From Paenibacillus sp. MAEPY2 (GTDB taxonomy: Bacteria > Bacillota > Bacilli > Paenibacillales > Paenibacillaceae), in assembly GCF_000499205.1 (NCBI RefSeq), contig NZ_AWUK01000010.1:62001-126000 (forward strand): 64,000 nucleotides of DNA, written 5' to 3'. The position numbers and the translations under genes are program-made. Below, in pieces: positions 15,430-24,890 of this stretch; positions within the stretch are counted from its first letter, which is position 1; every line of letters begins with the position of its first letter. Under the pieces are notes generated by a model. That model worked only from the letters and a program-made list of their open reading frames with translations. It had not been told where the DNA came from and did no database searches.

Positions 15430-16569
15430 ATGAAGGCTGTAACTTTCAATGGCATGAAGGACATGCAAGTGAAGCAGGTCGCTGATCCGACGATTCAGAG
15501 AAAAGACGGGATTATCGTCAGGATCACCTCGACCGCCATATGCGGTTCCGATCTCCATATATACCAGGGGGCGATTCAAGCCCAAACCGGATACGTGGTC
15601 GGACATGAACCGATGGGCATCGTCGAAGATGTGGGCCCTGAGGTGACAAGGGTCAAAAAAGGGGACCGGGTCGTGCTCCCGTTCAATGTCTCGTGCGGCA
15701 GCTGTCATTACTGCCAGCATGATATGGAGAGCCAATGCGACAACTCCAACCCCAATCCCCAAGTGGATACGGGAGGTTATTTTGGGTTTACCGAACGTTA
15801 CGGGAATTATCCGGGCGGACAAGCCGAATTGCTTTACGTGCCGTACGGCAATTTCATGCCGTTCGTTATTCCGGAGTCATGCGAATTGGAGGATGAAAAG
15901 CTTCTGTTCCTGTCCGACGTGCTGCCGACAGCCTATTGGAGCGTGGACAACGGCGGCGTAAAGCAGGGGGATACGGTGGTGGTGCTCGGCTGCGGCCCCG
16001 TCGGTTTGATGGCGCAAAAATTCGCCTGGATGAAAGGGGCCAAACGGGTCATCGCGATCGACAATATCCCGTACCGGCTGAACCATGCCAAAAAAATGAA
16101 TAACGTCGAAATCTTCAACTTTGAAGATTTCCAAGACATGGGGCTGCATATAAAAGAAATAACACGCGGGGGTGCGGATGTCGTCATCGATTGCGTCGGA
16201 ATGGACGGCAAGAAGACGCCATTGGAGGAGGAAGAGCAGAAGGCCAAGCTGGTTGGCGGAACGCTCAGCGCGATCAACATCGCGATGAATGCGGTGCGGA
16301 AATTCGGCACGATTCAGATTACGGGGGTATACGGTTCTAAATATAACCAGTTCATGTTCGGAAACATTTGGGAACGAAACGTGAAGCTGACCATGGGACA
16401 GGCGCCCGTGATCCATTACATGCCGATGCTGTATCAAAAAATCATGGCAGGCGAGTTCGATCCGACGGAGATCGTCACGCATAAAGTGCCGCTCGATCAG
16501 GCGCATAACGCGTATAACACCTTTTACAACCATGCGGACGAATGCATTAAATTCGTCTTGAAGCCTTAA
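15430..16569 (+). CDS. Zinc-dependent alcohol/formaldehyde dehydrogenase
   Basis: 379-residue medium-chain dehydrogenase of the glutathione-independent formaldehyde dehydrogenase type. It shows the catalytic zinc ligands CGSDLHIY and GHEPMGIVEDVG, the structural-zinc cysteines C-G-S-C-H-Y-C-x7-C (about 94-108), the cofactor motif VVLGCGPVGLMAQ (about 183-195) and the family block YFGFTERYGNYPGGQAE. The start ATG 15430 has AGGAGG 6 nt upstream; the GTG at 15424 would overlap it. The enzyme oxidises formaldehyde or short alcohols with NAD+, fitting the detoxification flavour of the region. A GC-rich hairpin follows. Confidence 0.92.
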   Translation: MKAVTFNGMKDMQVKQVADPTIQRKDGIIVRITSTAICGSDLHIYQGAIQAQTGYVVGHEPMGIVEDVGPEVTRVKKGDRVVLPFNVSCGSCHYCQHDMESQCDNSNPNPQVDTGGYFGFTERYGNYPGGQAELLYVPYGNFMPFVIPESCELEDEKLLFLSDVLPTAYWSVDNGGVKQGDTVVVLGCGPVGLMAQKFAWMKGAKRVIAIDNIPYRLNHAKKMNNVEIFNFEDFQDMGLHIKEITRGGADVVIDCVGMDGKKTPLEEEEQKAKLVGGTLSAINIAMNAVRKFGTIQITGVYGSKYNQFMFGNIWERNVKLTMGQAPVIHYMPMLYQKIMAGEFDPTEIVTHKVPLDQAHNAYNTFYNHADECIKFVLKP

Positions 16570-16587
16570 ATGATGGCATGAAGAAGA

Positions 16588-16628
16588 GGGGCTGTTCCAC
16601 AGGGTATTGTACCCTGAGGGACAGCCCC
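16588..16628 (+). terminator. GC-rich hairpin after the dehydrogenase
   Basis: GGGGCTGT/ACAGCCCC outer stem with an inner AGGGT/ACCCT. There is no T tract, so it is a weak terminator or a 3'-end stabiliser. Confidence 0.45.
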
Positions 16629-16705
16629 ATGTGTTTAGCCGATCTCCTCACATAATGGTTTATAATCAAGTGGAGAGCACTCTAACAAATTGAATGAGGT
16701 GAAGA

Positions 16706-17488
16706 ATGGTAAAAGCATTAGAAAATGTACATGTTGTCATTACCGGTGCCTCCGACGGCTTAGGTTATGCCATGGCAGAAGCCCTTCTTGATGAAGGGGC
16801 AAAAGTAGCAGTGGCATCCCGTCCAGGGTCAAAATTAACTGAAGCCGTAAAAAAACTTGAAGAAAAGGGATATACGACTGTTTTTGAGCTTCCACTGGAT
16901 GTGAGGTCAGAGGGATCGGTAGAAGATGCGGTGAAATGGGTGAAAGCGGAATGGGGTAAAATTGATGTCCTTGTCAACAATGCCGGCATCGGGATGCGAA
17001 CGGTTAACCCGCGTTTTCTGACGGAGTCGCAGCCCTTTTACAAGGTGACGCCGGGAGGCTTCCGCGATCTTATCGAAACCAATCTCACCGGTTATTTTCT
17101 GGTAGCGCGAGGATTTGCCCCACTCATGATCGAACAAGGAAAAGGACGAATCATCAATATTTCCATGAATCATGAGACCATGAAAAGAAAGGGTTTTGTT
17201 CCGTACGGTCCGTCGCGCGCAGCAACAGAATCGCTGTCGGCGATCATGGCGGAGGATCTGAAGGAATCTGGAATTTCGGTCAACATGTTGCTTCCGGGCG
17301 GAGCAACGGCCACGGGGATGATTCCTGATGATCTGCGCAGGGAGATCGAGGCGGGATTCCAGCTGATGCAGCCGGAGGTTATGGCGGAGCCTATTGTCTT
17401 TTTGGCTTCACCGGAAGCGGAGGGCATCACGGGGGAACGCATTGTGGCCTCCGAATTTGAAAGTTGGTTAAAGGAAAAAAGCAAATAA
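16706..17488 (+). CDS. SDR oxidoreductase with Arg in place of the catalytic Lys
   Basis: 260-residue short-chain dehydrogenase. The N-terminal cofactor loop TGASDGLG (about 13-20), LPLDVRSEGSV, NNAGIG and INISMNHETM are typical. The active-site tetrad normally reads YxxxK, but here the sequence is PYGPSRAATES, i.e. Tyr-x3-Arg. Ser is also replaced by Asn/His at the usual position before it. The C-terminus VFLASPEAEGITGERIVA is standard. Ribosome site GAGGTGAAG. It may keep activity with Arg, or have a binding or other catalytic role. TATAAT at about 16653 could be its -10. Confidence 0.85.
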   Translation: MVKALENVHVVITGASDGLGYAMAEALLDEGAKVAVASRPGSKLTEAVKKLEEKGYTTVFELPLDVRSEGSVEDAVKWVKAEWGKIDVLVNNAGIGMRTVNPRFLTESQPFYKVTPGGFRDLIETNLTGYFLVARGFAPLMIEQGKGRIINISMNHETMKRKGFVPYGPSRAATESLSAIMAEDLKESGISVNMLLPGGATATGMIPDDLRREIEAGFQLMQPEVMAEPIVFLASPEAEGITGERIVASEFESWLKEKSK

Positions 17489-17586
17489 TAGGGAGAGGCG
17501 AATACTTCTATATCATTTTGCTCAACATCTGTGTGATTCGAACTTCCGCAGGATCGCACTTGGCAATCCGCTCTCTTTCCCCAATG

Positions 17587-17613
17587 ACGAAGAAGGCTCT
17601 CAGGTCCTTCTTC
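17587..17613. repeat. Perfect hairpin without T tract
   Basis: CGAAGAAGG and CCTTCTTCG arms around an 8-nt loop, between convergent genes. It may help to end both transcripts, but neither strand has a T run. Confidence 0.4.
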
Positions 17614-17685
17614 GCTGGGTTCGAATAAACGCATCCCCTGTTTTTTTCAAGTGAATTCTAAAGTGTGTTTTCCAAGAACAGGTGT

Positions 17686-18714
17686 TTAAACAAAATTCTC
17701 TAGAACAACCTTGCCAATCGTCCTATTGCTCTCCAATAGCTTGTGGGCTTGGCGAAGATGCTCTGCTGAGATCGGTCCAAGTACTTCGGAGAGCGTTGTC
17801 TTCAATTTTTGATGATCCACAGCATCAGCTATCAGATTGAGCAGTAAGTGTTGCTCGATCATATCATCCGTTTCATAAAGCGAGCGCGTAAACATAAACT
17901 CCCACACGAAGGTGGCGCTTTTTTGCTTAAGCAATTTGAGGTTGAGCGGAGAGGTAGGATCATCAATTGCGCAAACGACTCCTTGGGGAGAAACGGCTTC
18001 ACTTATGCCGGCCCAGTGTTTTTCCAAAGCGTTCAGGCAGAAAATATACGGAACGCTTGAAAACCCGATTGCTTCAAGCTGCGGAAGGAGCGGGTCATGG
18101 TGATTAATGGTATAGTCGGCGCCCATTGATTTAACCCAATCGACGGTTTCCGGGCGGGAAGCAGTCCCGATTACAATGAGCCCAGCTTGTTTTGCAAGCT
18201 GGATGGCAATGGACCCTACACCCCCAGCGGCCCCGATGATCAGCAGGGATTTTTTTTCGTTGGCGACCGGATCTTGAGAAATCGACATTCGGGTAAATAA
18301 TGCTTCCCAAGCTGTGATAGAGGTTAAAGGAAGAGCTGCCGCTTCCGCGAAATTCAAGGAAGCTGGCTTGCGCCCTACAATACGTTCATCAACCAGATGG
18401 TATTCGCTGTTTCCGCCTTGTCGTGCAATGCTGCCCGCATAAAAAACTTCATCCCCCGGACGGAACAACGAGCAGTTCGGTCCCGCCTCTTCAACAATTC
18501 CTGCAACATCCCAACCTAAGATTTTTGGAACTTCTTCAACTCTGTCTTTAGGCGCACGTACCTTAGTGTCAACGGGATTGACCGATATGGCCATAACTTT
18601 GACCAAAATGTCACGGCCCGTCGCTCTTGGTTTCTCCACCACTACATCTACCAAGCTTTCTTGATTTTCAATTGGAAGGTATCGGGTTAGTCCTACCGCC
18701 TTCATTGTAGCCAT
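17686..18714 (-). CDS. Zinc-type quinone/alcohol dehydrogenase-like protein
   Basis: 342-residue medium-chain NAD(P)H dehydrogenase of the quinone oxidoreductase/ZADH type. The GroES-like N-domain (ILVKVMAISVNPVDTKVRAP, WDVAGIVEEAGPNCSLFRPG) lacks zinc cysteines, and the Rossmann motif is LLIIGAAGGVGSIAIQLAKQ (about 150-169). It reduces quinones or enals with NADPH. The start MATMKAVGL at 18714 is usual for the family; an ATG at 18726 (MWFI...) is nearer the AAGGA ribosome site and is a real alternative. Single minus-strand gene facing the SDR at 16706. Confidence 0.88.
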   Translation of the reverse strand: MATMKAVGLTRYLPIENQESLVDVVVEKPRATGRDILVKVMAISVNPVDTKVRAPKDRVEEVPKILGWDVAGIVEEAGPNCSLFRPGDEVFYAGSIARQGGNSEYHLVDERIVGRKPASLNFAEAAALPLTSITAWEALFTRMSISQDPVANEKKSLLIIGAAGGVGSIAIQLAKQAGLIVIGTASRPETVDWVKSMGADYTINHHDPLLPQLEAIGFSSVPYIFCLNALEKHWAGISEAVSPQGVVCAIDDPTSPLNLKLLKQKSATFVWEFMFTRSLYETDDMIEQHLLLNLIADAVDHQKLKTTLSEVLGPISAEHLRQAHKLLESNRTIGKVVLENFV

Positions 18715-18880
18715 GATAAACCACATCCTTTCCTTACTATTATACCCATTGTGAGGCACCACTTAAAAATTTGAGTTAATGATGCATCTCAGTATTACTA
18801 CATCGGAATACAAGCTTGAGCAGGCTATTAGGTCCGGAGAGACGGTGGTGTCGGTTCGGCAACCATGAGCTGAGTATGAA

Positions 18881-19015
18881 TCAATCTATAGGGGCACCAC
18901 GGCCACAAATTATAACATTGGTGCCTTCCTTGGCAAACGCGACTGCAATTGCTTTTCCAATACCTTTACTGCCGCCTGTCACGAGTGCCGTTATATCAAT
19001 TAATCCCAGGTTCAC
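18881..19015 (-). pseudogene. Truncated SDR fragment
   Basis: A 44-codon open frame starts with GTG and reads VNLGLIDITALVTGGSKGIG, then KAIAVAFAKEGTNVIICGRG before an early stop. It is exactly the N-terminal cofactor-binding segment (TGGSKGIG) of a short-chain dehydrogenase, of which about 200 residues are missing. AGAAAGGA lies upstream. A decayed duplicate or relic of an earlier island gene. Confidence 0.75.
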
Positions 19016-19040
19016 TTTAGATCCAATCCTTTCTATGAAG

Positions 19041-19069
19041 AAGGGAAACCACTAAGATGGTTTCCCTTT
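19041..19069. terminator. Terminator hairpin near the SDR fragment
   Basis: Near-perfect stem AAGGGAAACCA/TGGTTTCCCTTT with a 6-nt loop. Confidence 0.5.
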
Positions 19070-19198
19070 AAAATGTTCCTTCTTATTTTGTGTAGGTTAT
19101 ATTCTTATACTTGCTGAGCAAGGACAATTATCATCACGATTCCCATTTTTTGTTGAACAATTCAAGGAAGCAGAGATGGTATGAGATAAGTGAACTCC

Positions 19199-20320
19199 TT
19201 ATACAATAGGAAGCCATCCAGGGAAGCTAGTATAGTACTCCCACATTTTATCAGAAATAGCTAGTTCTTTTTGATCTTTTTTAGATAATGTTGTACGGAT
19301 TTTGTCTTCTTCACCGACTTGTACTTTTTGTATCCACTGAGGTTCCATTATCAATTCCCTTCCTAAAGCGATTAAAGGGACTCCTGTTTCAAAAGCTTTC
19401 ATCACTTCATCGGGTGTCCGCAGCATCCCAACACCCATTACAGGAACACGATCGCCGACACGCTCATGGATCATAACAACTCGGGATGTCTGATCGTTAT
19501 CATCACGGATTGATCCGTTCCAAAAGGCGCCGACAGAAATGTGGAGATAATCCAGGTCCTGGTCCGCTAACTTGTCCACTAATTGCAGCGTATCTTCCAT
19601 GGTGATGCCTGGATTTTCTCTTTCTTCAGGTGACAACCGATAGCCGATGATAAAAGGTTTTGTTGCATGGTCTGAAACTGCTTTTTTAACAGCGTCAACT
19701 ACAGCAAGCGGGAAGGACATACGTTTTTCCAGCGTTCCACCCCACTTGTCAGTTCTACGATTTGAGTGTGGAGAAAAGAATTGCTGGAGCAAATACGTAT
19801 TGGCACCATGGATTTCAACTCCATCGTAGCCAGCTTCGATTGCTCTTCTGGTTGCTTCACCAAATGCTTTAATAATTTCTTCGATTTCGTCTGCTGTCAT
19901 TTCCCGAGGTACCACGGCATCGTCCCGGTCCGCTGCTACCGCACTCGGAGCAATTGGTTGACGATCGAGCAATTCTTCAGGCGGGCACATTCTGCCACCG
20001 TGAAAAATTTGTAAAATCGCCTTTGAACCTTTTTCCTGTATAGCTGTCGCCACACGTCTTAAACTAGGAATTAGGGAATCGGAATCTGCACCAAATTCAC
20101 CCGGGAATCCTTTTCCATTCCTGGTGACGTATGTGCATGCGGTGATTACCGCTCCTACACCACCGGCACGTTCTTGATAATACGCAACTTCTTCGTCTGA
20201 TACTTCACCATTTTCATGTGCCGCCGTATTGGTCATGGGTGCCATTGTAATATGGTTCTTTATTTCAACTCCAGAACGGAAGGTAAATGGTTTAAAAGCA
20301 GCTTCATATTTCGGATTCAT
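19199..20320 (-). CDS. Old-yellow-enzyme family NADH:flavin oxidoreductase
   Basis: 373-residue FMN-dependent ene-reductase. TIM-barrel hallmarks are ITMAPMTNTAAHENG at the start, LQIFHGGRM (flavin-side His), the substrate pair in VEIHGANTYLLQQFFSPHSN (His and Asn), RRTDKWGG, IIGYRLSPEE, HISVGAFW and GVGMLRTPDEVMKAF. The ribosome site AAAAGGAG is well placed. It is the last gene of the minus-strand ArsR-LLM-LLM-LLM-OYE run, 74 nt after LLM1. Enzymes of this type reduce activated alkenes, nitroesters or nitroaromatics. Confidence 0.93.
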   Translation of the reverse strand: MNPKYEAAFKPFTFRSGVEIKNHITMAPMTNTAAHENGEVSDEEVAYYQERAGGVGAVITACTYVTRNGKGFPGEFGADSDSLIPSLRRVATAIQEKGSKAILQIFHGGRMCPPEELLDRQPIAPSAVAADRDDAVVPREMTADEIEEIIKAFGEATRRAIEAGYDGVEIHGANTYLLQQFFSPHSNRRTDKWGGTLEKRMSFPLAVVDAVKKAVSDHATKPFIIGYRLSPEERENPGITMEDTLQLVDKLADQDLDYLHISVGAFWNGSIRDDNDQTSRVVMIHERVGDRVPVMGVGMLRTPDEVMKAFETGVPLIALGRELIMEPQWIQKVQVGEEDKIRTTLSKKDQKELAISDKMWEYYTSFPGWLPIV

Positions 20321-20394
20321 CTTTTTTTCTCCTTTTGTTTACATCAAGTTTGTTATAGGGTTTTGCTATTTAGCAACTGGATACCAGTTTTGAC

Positions 20395-21420
20395 CTATTT
20401 CAGCTGAGTAATTTCTGCCAATAGTTCATAGGAATGGAGGCGGGCCTTATGATCGTAGACCTGGGCGATTGCCATGATTTCATCGGCTTGACTTTCATCC
20501 AGAAACTTTTCCAGCTTTTCTTTTACGGTTTGAGGACTGCCGACAATCGAAGTTCCTAACTGATTCTCAAGGGCAGCTAGTTCATAGTCTCTGGCTAAAT
20601 CATTAATATTATCCACTGGCGGCTGCAAGGGCACTTCCTTCCCGCGCATCAAATTCAAGAACTGCTGCTGCAAGGTTGTAGCGAGCCGCTCAGCTTCTTG
20701 ATCTGTGTCGGCCGCAATGATGTTCAGCCCTACCATTGCATGCGGCTTGTCCAGTACTTTAGATGGCTTAAACGAACTGCGGTACAGCTGGATGGCCGGC
20801 AGTGTGTTATGCGGCGAGAAATGGCTTGCAAATGCAAACGGCAGTCCAAGCTCTCCTGCCAGCTGGGCACTGTATCCGCTTGAACCCAACAGCCAAACAG
20901 GTATGTTCAATCCTTCACCCGGAATGGCTTTAACATGACGATGTCCTTGTGCCAGGGAAGGGTCAAAGTAATTCCGGAGCTCAGCCAGCTGCTCAGGGAA
21001 ATCTTCTCCTGAACTTCTCAAGTCACGTCTCAATGCACGTGCGGTAAGCTGATCGGTGCCTGGTGCACGTCCCAAGCCAAGATCAATACGTCCTGGATAT
21101 AAGGATTCGAGAGTGCCAAATTGCTCAGCAATAACAAGAGGCGCATGATTCGGCAGCATAATGCCGCCTGAACCTACCCGGATTTTTGATGTTCCTGCTG
21201 CAACATGGGAAATGACTACGGAAGTTGCAGAGCTGGCGATAAATGGCATATTGTGATGCTCAGCGAGCCAATATCGGTTATACCCCAGCTTTTCAGCGAG
21301 CCGGGCCAGCTCCAAAGTATTGCGAAAAGAATCAGCCGGCGTACTTCCATCTGCAATTGGAGAGAGATCCAGGACCGAGAATGGAATATCCGTAATTTGT
21401 TTGGTATCCTTTTCAGGCAT
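20395..21420 (-). CDS. Luciferase-like (LLM) flavin-dependent oxidoreductase 1
   Basis: 341-residue monooxygenase of the bacterial-luciferase superfamily (MsnO8-like subgroup). Marks: [90 protein letters not shown]. The start ATG 21420 is used because it fits the family N-terminus; the long frame begins 42 nt earlier. It is a close paralog of the next gene upstream, so the two arose by tandem duplication. It uses reduced FMN and oxygen, possibly with the neighbouring flavin reductase-like OYE (inference). Confidence 0.92.
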   Translation of the reverse strand: MPEKDTKQITDIPFSVLDLSPIADGSTPADSFRNTLELARLAEKLGYNRYWLAEHHNMPFIASSATSVVISHVAAGTSKIRVGSGGIMLPNHAPLVIAEQFGTLESLYPGRIDLGLGRAPGTDQLTARALRRDLRSSGEDFPEQLAELRNYFDPSLAQGHRHVKAIPGEGLNIPVWLLGSSGYSAQLAGELGLPFAFASHFSPHNTLPAIQLYRSSFKPSKVLDKPHAMVGLNIIAADTDQEAERLATTLQQQFLNLMRGKEVPLQPPVDNINDLARDYELAALENQLGTSIVGSPQTVKEKLEKFLDESQADEIMAIAQVYDHKARLHSYELLAEITQLK

Positions 21421-21466
21421 ATGCTCATCTTCTTTCTTTAGTAAGTTCGTCGTTTCAAACACCCGG

Positions 21467-22477
21467 TTAATTTATTGCAGCCTGAGCCAAAATTTCATAA
21501 GAGCGCAGCCGTGCCTTATGATCAAAAATCTCTGTATGAGCCATGATTTCATCTGCGTCAGTCTTTTCTAATAACTCATGGAGCTGCTGCTTCACACCTG
21601 CAGGGTCCCCGATGATGGAAGTGAACAGCTGTTCTTCAACCGCCCTGCGTTCATTATCGTTCCAAAGCTCGTCCATATTATTAACAGGAGGCAAAATGGG
21701 CGAAGGCTGTCCGCGGGTTAACAAAAGAAATTTTTGATACATCGAAGTGGAAAGCCTTTGTGCCTCCTGTTTCTCATCAGCAGCCACCACTTGAACGGCT
21801 AACAGTACATAAGGCTCCTCCAAAAATTGAGACGGACGAAAAGAATCCCGGTACAGTTTTATGGCCTCCATCATGTTGCCTGGAGCAAAATGCCCAGCGA
21901 AAGAGAACGGCAACCCAAGTATTCCAGCCAATTGTGCACTATAAAACGCTGAACCTAACAGCCAAATGGGCACATTTGTTTTTTCGCCGGGAATGGCGTG
22001 AAAGCTGAATGAACCATTCTTAGTGGCTGTTCCTGTACCATAAAGATAGGCGATAAGCTCCTCAAGCCGGGCATCAAATTCAGGTTCACCAGCAACCCGC
22101 TGCCGCAATACATTTGCTGTATATTGGTCGGTGCCAGGTGCCCGCCCCAATCCAAGGTCGATCCGGCCAGGGAAGAAGGTTTCTAATGTTCCAAATTGCT
22201 CAGCCACGGAAAGAGGAGAATAATGGGAAAGAAGCATTGCGCCTGATCCAATACGCATTTTTTCCGTGACAGAGGCAACTCGTCCAATTACGATCGGGGA
22301 TGCGGAACTCGCCATTCCTGCCCAATTATGATGTTCAGCAAGCCAAAACCGTTTATATCCCCACTGCTCTGTTTTCTTTGCTAGATCAAGCGTGTTTTGA
22401 AGGGAAAGTTCGGCTGATCCTCCCTCGACAATTGGGGAGGGATCTAGTACGGAAAGTTCTATTTTCTTTGTCATCAT
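21467..22477 (-). CDS. Luciferase-like (LLM) flavin-dependent oxidoreductase 2
   Basis: 336 residues and parallel to the neighbour along its whole length: [119 protein letters not shown] precedes two adjacent ATG codons (22477 and 22474). Second gene in the duplicated pair. 46 nt separate it from LLM1. Confidence 0.92.
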   Translation of the reverse strand: MMTKKIELSVLDPSPIVEGGSAELSLQNTLDLAKKTEQWGYKRFWLAEHHNWAGMASSASPIVIGRVASVTEKMRIGSGAMLLSHYSPLSVAEQFGTLETFFPGRIDLGLGRAPGTDQYTANVLRQRVAGEPEFDARLEELIAYLYGTGTATKNGSFSFHAIPGEKTNVPIWLLGSAFYSAQLAGILGLPFSFAGHFAPGNMMEAIKLYRDSFRPSQFLEEPYVLLAVQVVAADEKQEAQRLSTSMYQKFLLLTRGQPSPILPPVNNMDELWNDNERRAVEEQLFTSIIGDPAGVKQQLHELLEKTDADEIMAHTEIFDHKARLRSYEILAQAAIN

Positions 22478-22504
22478 TCTTCCTCCTTTAAACCATTCAA
22501 TTTT

Positions 22505-23470
22505 TTAAAACGGGCCGGTACCTTTATGGGTTGGGAAGTAAGGTACAACAAATTCTCCAAGTTCCTGGATTACTTCCTCTGGAGGACGCCTGGAAAAATA
22601 CAGAACAAACGCCAAATGATTGACGCCAATCGCTTGAAATTGATGAAGCAGATCAACTAAACGTTTTCTTCCCACGGAATAGCCTAAGGGTATGGGGATA
22701 GGTATTTCATCTGGATTTTCAGATAAATCGATGAACAAGCTTTGAGAGAAGGGTTTGAAATCTCCTGGAGCATGAACTTCCGTTAAAGCACGATAATCCT
22801 GAATAAGCTGCGCCTGTTGAGTAATGCTTCTTGGGTATTGAAGCCACCCATCCCCATTCCTGGATATCCAATCGATAGACTGATTGCTAAATCCAGTCAC
22901 CATGGTCGGAATCGAAGATACAGGCTTTGGGATTAACCTCATATCTGTACCATCGATCAGCCCGGCGTGGCTGTGAATTGTCGGCTGATCCTCTTTTAAC
23001 AGCCGGTCGAGAATTTCGAAATTTTCTTTAAATAACGGACCGCTCTCTTGCTTAGATATCCCTAAAGCTGTAAAGTCTTTTTCCCTGTCCCCGGATGCCA
23101 CTCCCATAATCAACCGACCTGGAAACAATTGATCGATTGATGCAGCTTCCTTCGCTACCCTGACGGGGTGGCGCAAAGGGAGAACTACACTTCCAGTCAC
23201 CAACGCAATGTGCTTCGTATGGGCAGCAAGATACGTCAAATAAATCCATAAATCGTACATTTGGCCGTTATCATCAATATTCAAATTCTGCATCGTAATA
23301 TCACGGAGCCATAATGAAGCAAAACCATATTCCTCCATTTTACGGGCAAGCTCCAACTGATTCTCCATCAGCGGATTTTTAGACATCCTGGCAGTCGGGA
23401 GGACAAATCCGAGTGTCATTTTGTCTTTCTGGTACATGCTGTTATAGGCACGATGATTTTGAAAACTCAC
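22505..23470 (-). CDS. Luciferase-like (LLM) oxidoreductase 3, distinct subgroup
   Basis: 321-residue luciferase-like monooxygenase of a different branch (TIGR03571-like): MTLGFVLPTARMSKNPLMEN, FASLWLRDITMQNLNIDD, VTGSVVLPLRHPVRVAKEAA, LFPGRLIMGVASGDREKDF, IPTMVTGFSNQSIDWISRNG, GVNHLAFVLYFSRRPPEEV. The start is GTG at 23470 with AAGGAGG 10-11 nt upstream. 27 nt ahead of LLM2 and 20 nt after the ArsR gene, hence one transcript. Confidence 0.9.
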   Translation of the reverse strand: MSFQNHRAYNSMYQKDKMTLGFVLPTARMSKNPLMENQLELARKMEEYGFASLWLRDITMQNLNIDDNGQMYDLWIYLTYLAAHTKHIALVTGSVVLPLRHPVRVAKEAASIDQLFPGRLIMGVASGDREKDFTALGISKQESGPLFKENFEILDRLLKEDQPTIHSHAGLIDGTDMRLIPKPVSSIPTMVTGFSNQSIDWISRNGDGWLQYPRSITQQAQLIQDYRALTEVHAPGDFKPFSQSLFIDLSENPDEIPIPIPLGYSVGRKRLVDLLHQFQAIGVNHLAFVLYFSRRPPEEVIQELGEFVVPYFPTHKGTGPF

Positions 23471-23490
23471 CCTTGGTCCTCCTTAAAAGA

Positions 23491-23814
23491 TCATATTTTT
23501 AAGCCTATATACTTTTCAAACTGTTTAATGGTTTCCTCATTGCGTCGATAATAAGTCCATTGTCCGATTCGTTTCATTTCCACCAGCCCGCTTTGCAATA
23601 GGATAGATAAATACTGGGAGGTAGTGGACTGCGATAGTACTACTTTGCTTTGAATATCACTAACACAAACCCCGCCATCAAAGCCTTTTTCTTTGATGAC
23701 ATGGGCCTGCGGGGAAAAGTTATTATCAGGTTCTTTCAACATTTGCAGAATATTTACTCTTATTTGATTTGACAGAGCCTTGAAAATTTCAACTGCCTGT
23801 TCGTCATTTATCAT
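23491..23814 (-). CDS. ArsR-family winged-helix regulator
   Basis: 107-residue (or slightly longer) ArsR/SmtB-type repressor: EIFKALSNQIRVNILQMLKE, VCVSDIQSKVVLSQSTTSQY, LSILLQSGLVEMKRIGQWTY, YRRNEETIKQFEKYI. Metal-binding cysteine pairs typical of ArsR/CadC are absent (one Cys), so the effector is probably not a thiophilic metal. The start is uncertain: ATG 23814 is used; TTG 23832 has a better upstream GGGGCGGG, and an ATG at 23856 exists. First gene of the flavin-oxidoreductase operon and its likely regulator. Confidence 0.85.
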   Translation of the reverse strand: MINDEQAVEIFKALSNQIRVNILQMLKEPDNNFSPQAHVIKEKGFDGGVCVSDIQSKVVLSQSTTSQYLSILLQSGLVEMKRIGQWTYYRRNEETIKQFEKYIGLKI

Positions 23815-23856
23815 ATTTGATTCCCGATTCAACGGTGCCCGCCCCTTTCTGATCAT

Positions 23857-24310
23857 ATTAAAATCTATTTTGCTTGGAATGAGTACAGATTAATCGAACA
23901 AAAGGATATTGATAATTTGCGATATGTCTATATTACTTTGCTTTCTACCCAAAATCAAATGTTATTCTTTAGGCAGGGCTAGGAAGCGTTGGTCCAGCAA
24001 TTGGTTGAGTTTCATCTGAAGGCACTGGGGCGAAAAATATGGCAAACGGCTGCAAAGGCTCCTTTATAAAAACATTATTGGAACAATGTAATATATTCTT
24101 ATAAACTTCGGCAATTTCATTGGATATCAATCCATTTCACAGCCGTAACGATTTTCGTTTGGTAAAATATACGGTTAAACAAGAGCATAGCCAAAACAAA
24201 TGCCAGTGTTGTTGACAATTGGATCTCCAAATCACTCCTTCCCGTAACAATCCGCCCAGGGTCTGAACATACGAACCATTCTGAGTACCAACGTTCAAAT
24301 TCGTGGCTTA
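23857..24310. other. Intergenic; possible 37-residue membrane peptide
   Basis: Contains the upstream region of the arsR-type gene. On the minus strand (24230-24117) a TTG start with GGAAGGAG opens a 37-codon frame with one hydrophobic helix (STTLAFVLAMLLFNRIF), then YQTKIVTAVKWIDIQ. It could be a small membrane protein or the tail of a lost transporter. The rest shows no gene. Confidence 0.3.
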
Positions 24311-24817
24311 ATGCCGAAAGCAGTCATGCTGTTTCCCTACGTTCGACATTGGAATGAGCATCTTGCAATAGGGTATCTTTGTTTCCGGTTTATGGAAGCT
24401 GTTTTTATTGCGATGGGTCTTGTAACCATATTGGGTTTGTTACAACTTAGTTCATATTTTGATACAACCAACTTAGCAAGTAAAACCAATTTTGAACCCA
24501 TAGGGCTGTTGATGCAGTCGGTTTATCGCTGGACGGCTATGCTGGGTCCAAATTTCATGTTGGGCATTAATACAAGTCTGTATAGTTATTTGCTTTATCG
24601 AACAGGCTATGTGCCTAAACCGCTAGCGATTTTCGGAATGATTACAGCGGTTATGGTATTTTTAGCGGGTTTGCTGCAAATGTTTGGGATCATCGGACCT
24701 TATTCGGCGGTAAAAGGATTGATTGCGCTTCCTGTGGGCGTTTACGAGATGAGTTTGGCAGTCTGGTTAATTATGAAGGGATTTCATGGGGAGAACCTGG
24801 CTAAATTGAGAGCATAA
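24311..24817 (+). pseudogene. DUF4386-type membrane protein, 5'-truncated
   Basis: The 168 codons match the C-terminal three quarters of DUF4386 proteins (normally ~220-240 residues): PYVRHWNEHLAIGYLCFRFM, VFIAMGLVTILGLLQL, TAMLGPNFMLGINTSLYSYL, TGYVPKPLAIFGMITAVMVF, MFGIIGPYSAVKGLIALP, VYEMSLAVWLIMKGF. About four or five membrane helices remain; the first one or two are missing, and there is no ribosome site before the ATG. I see this as a decayed gene at the right end of the island. Confidence 0.7.
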
Positions 24818-24890
24818 ACAGCTTCTTGGTCTTTAGTAAAATAATCAAGATTTCTTTGATCGGGAGATTAAGAGGTGATGATGATTCAAC

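Noticed and set aside
15877..16533. 218-codon minus-strand frame opposite the zinc dehydrogenase
   Set aside because: His/Arg-rich antisense shadow of a GC-rich gene, with no ribosome site.
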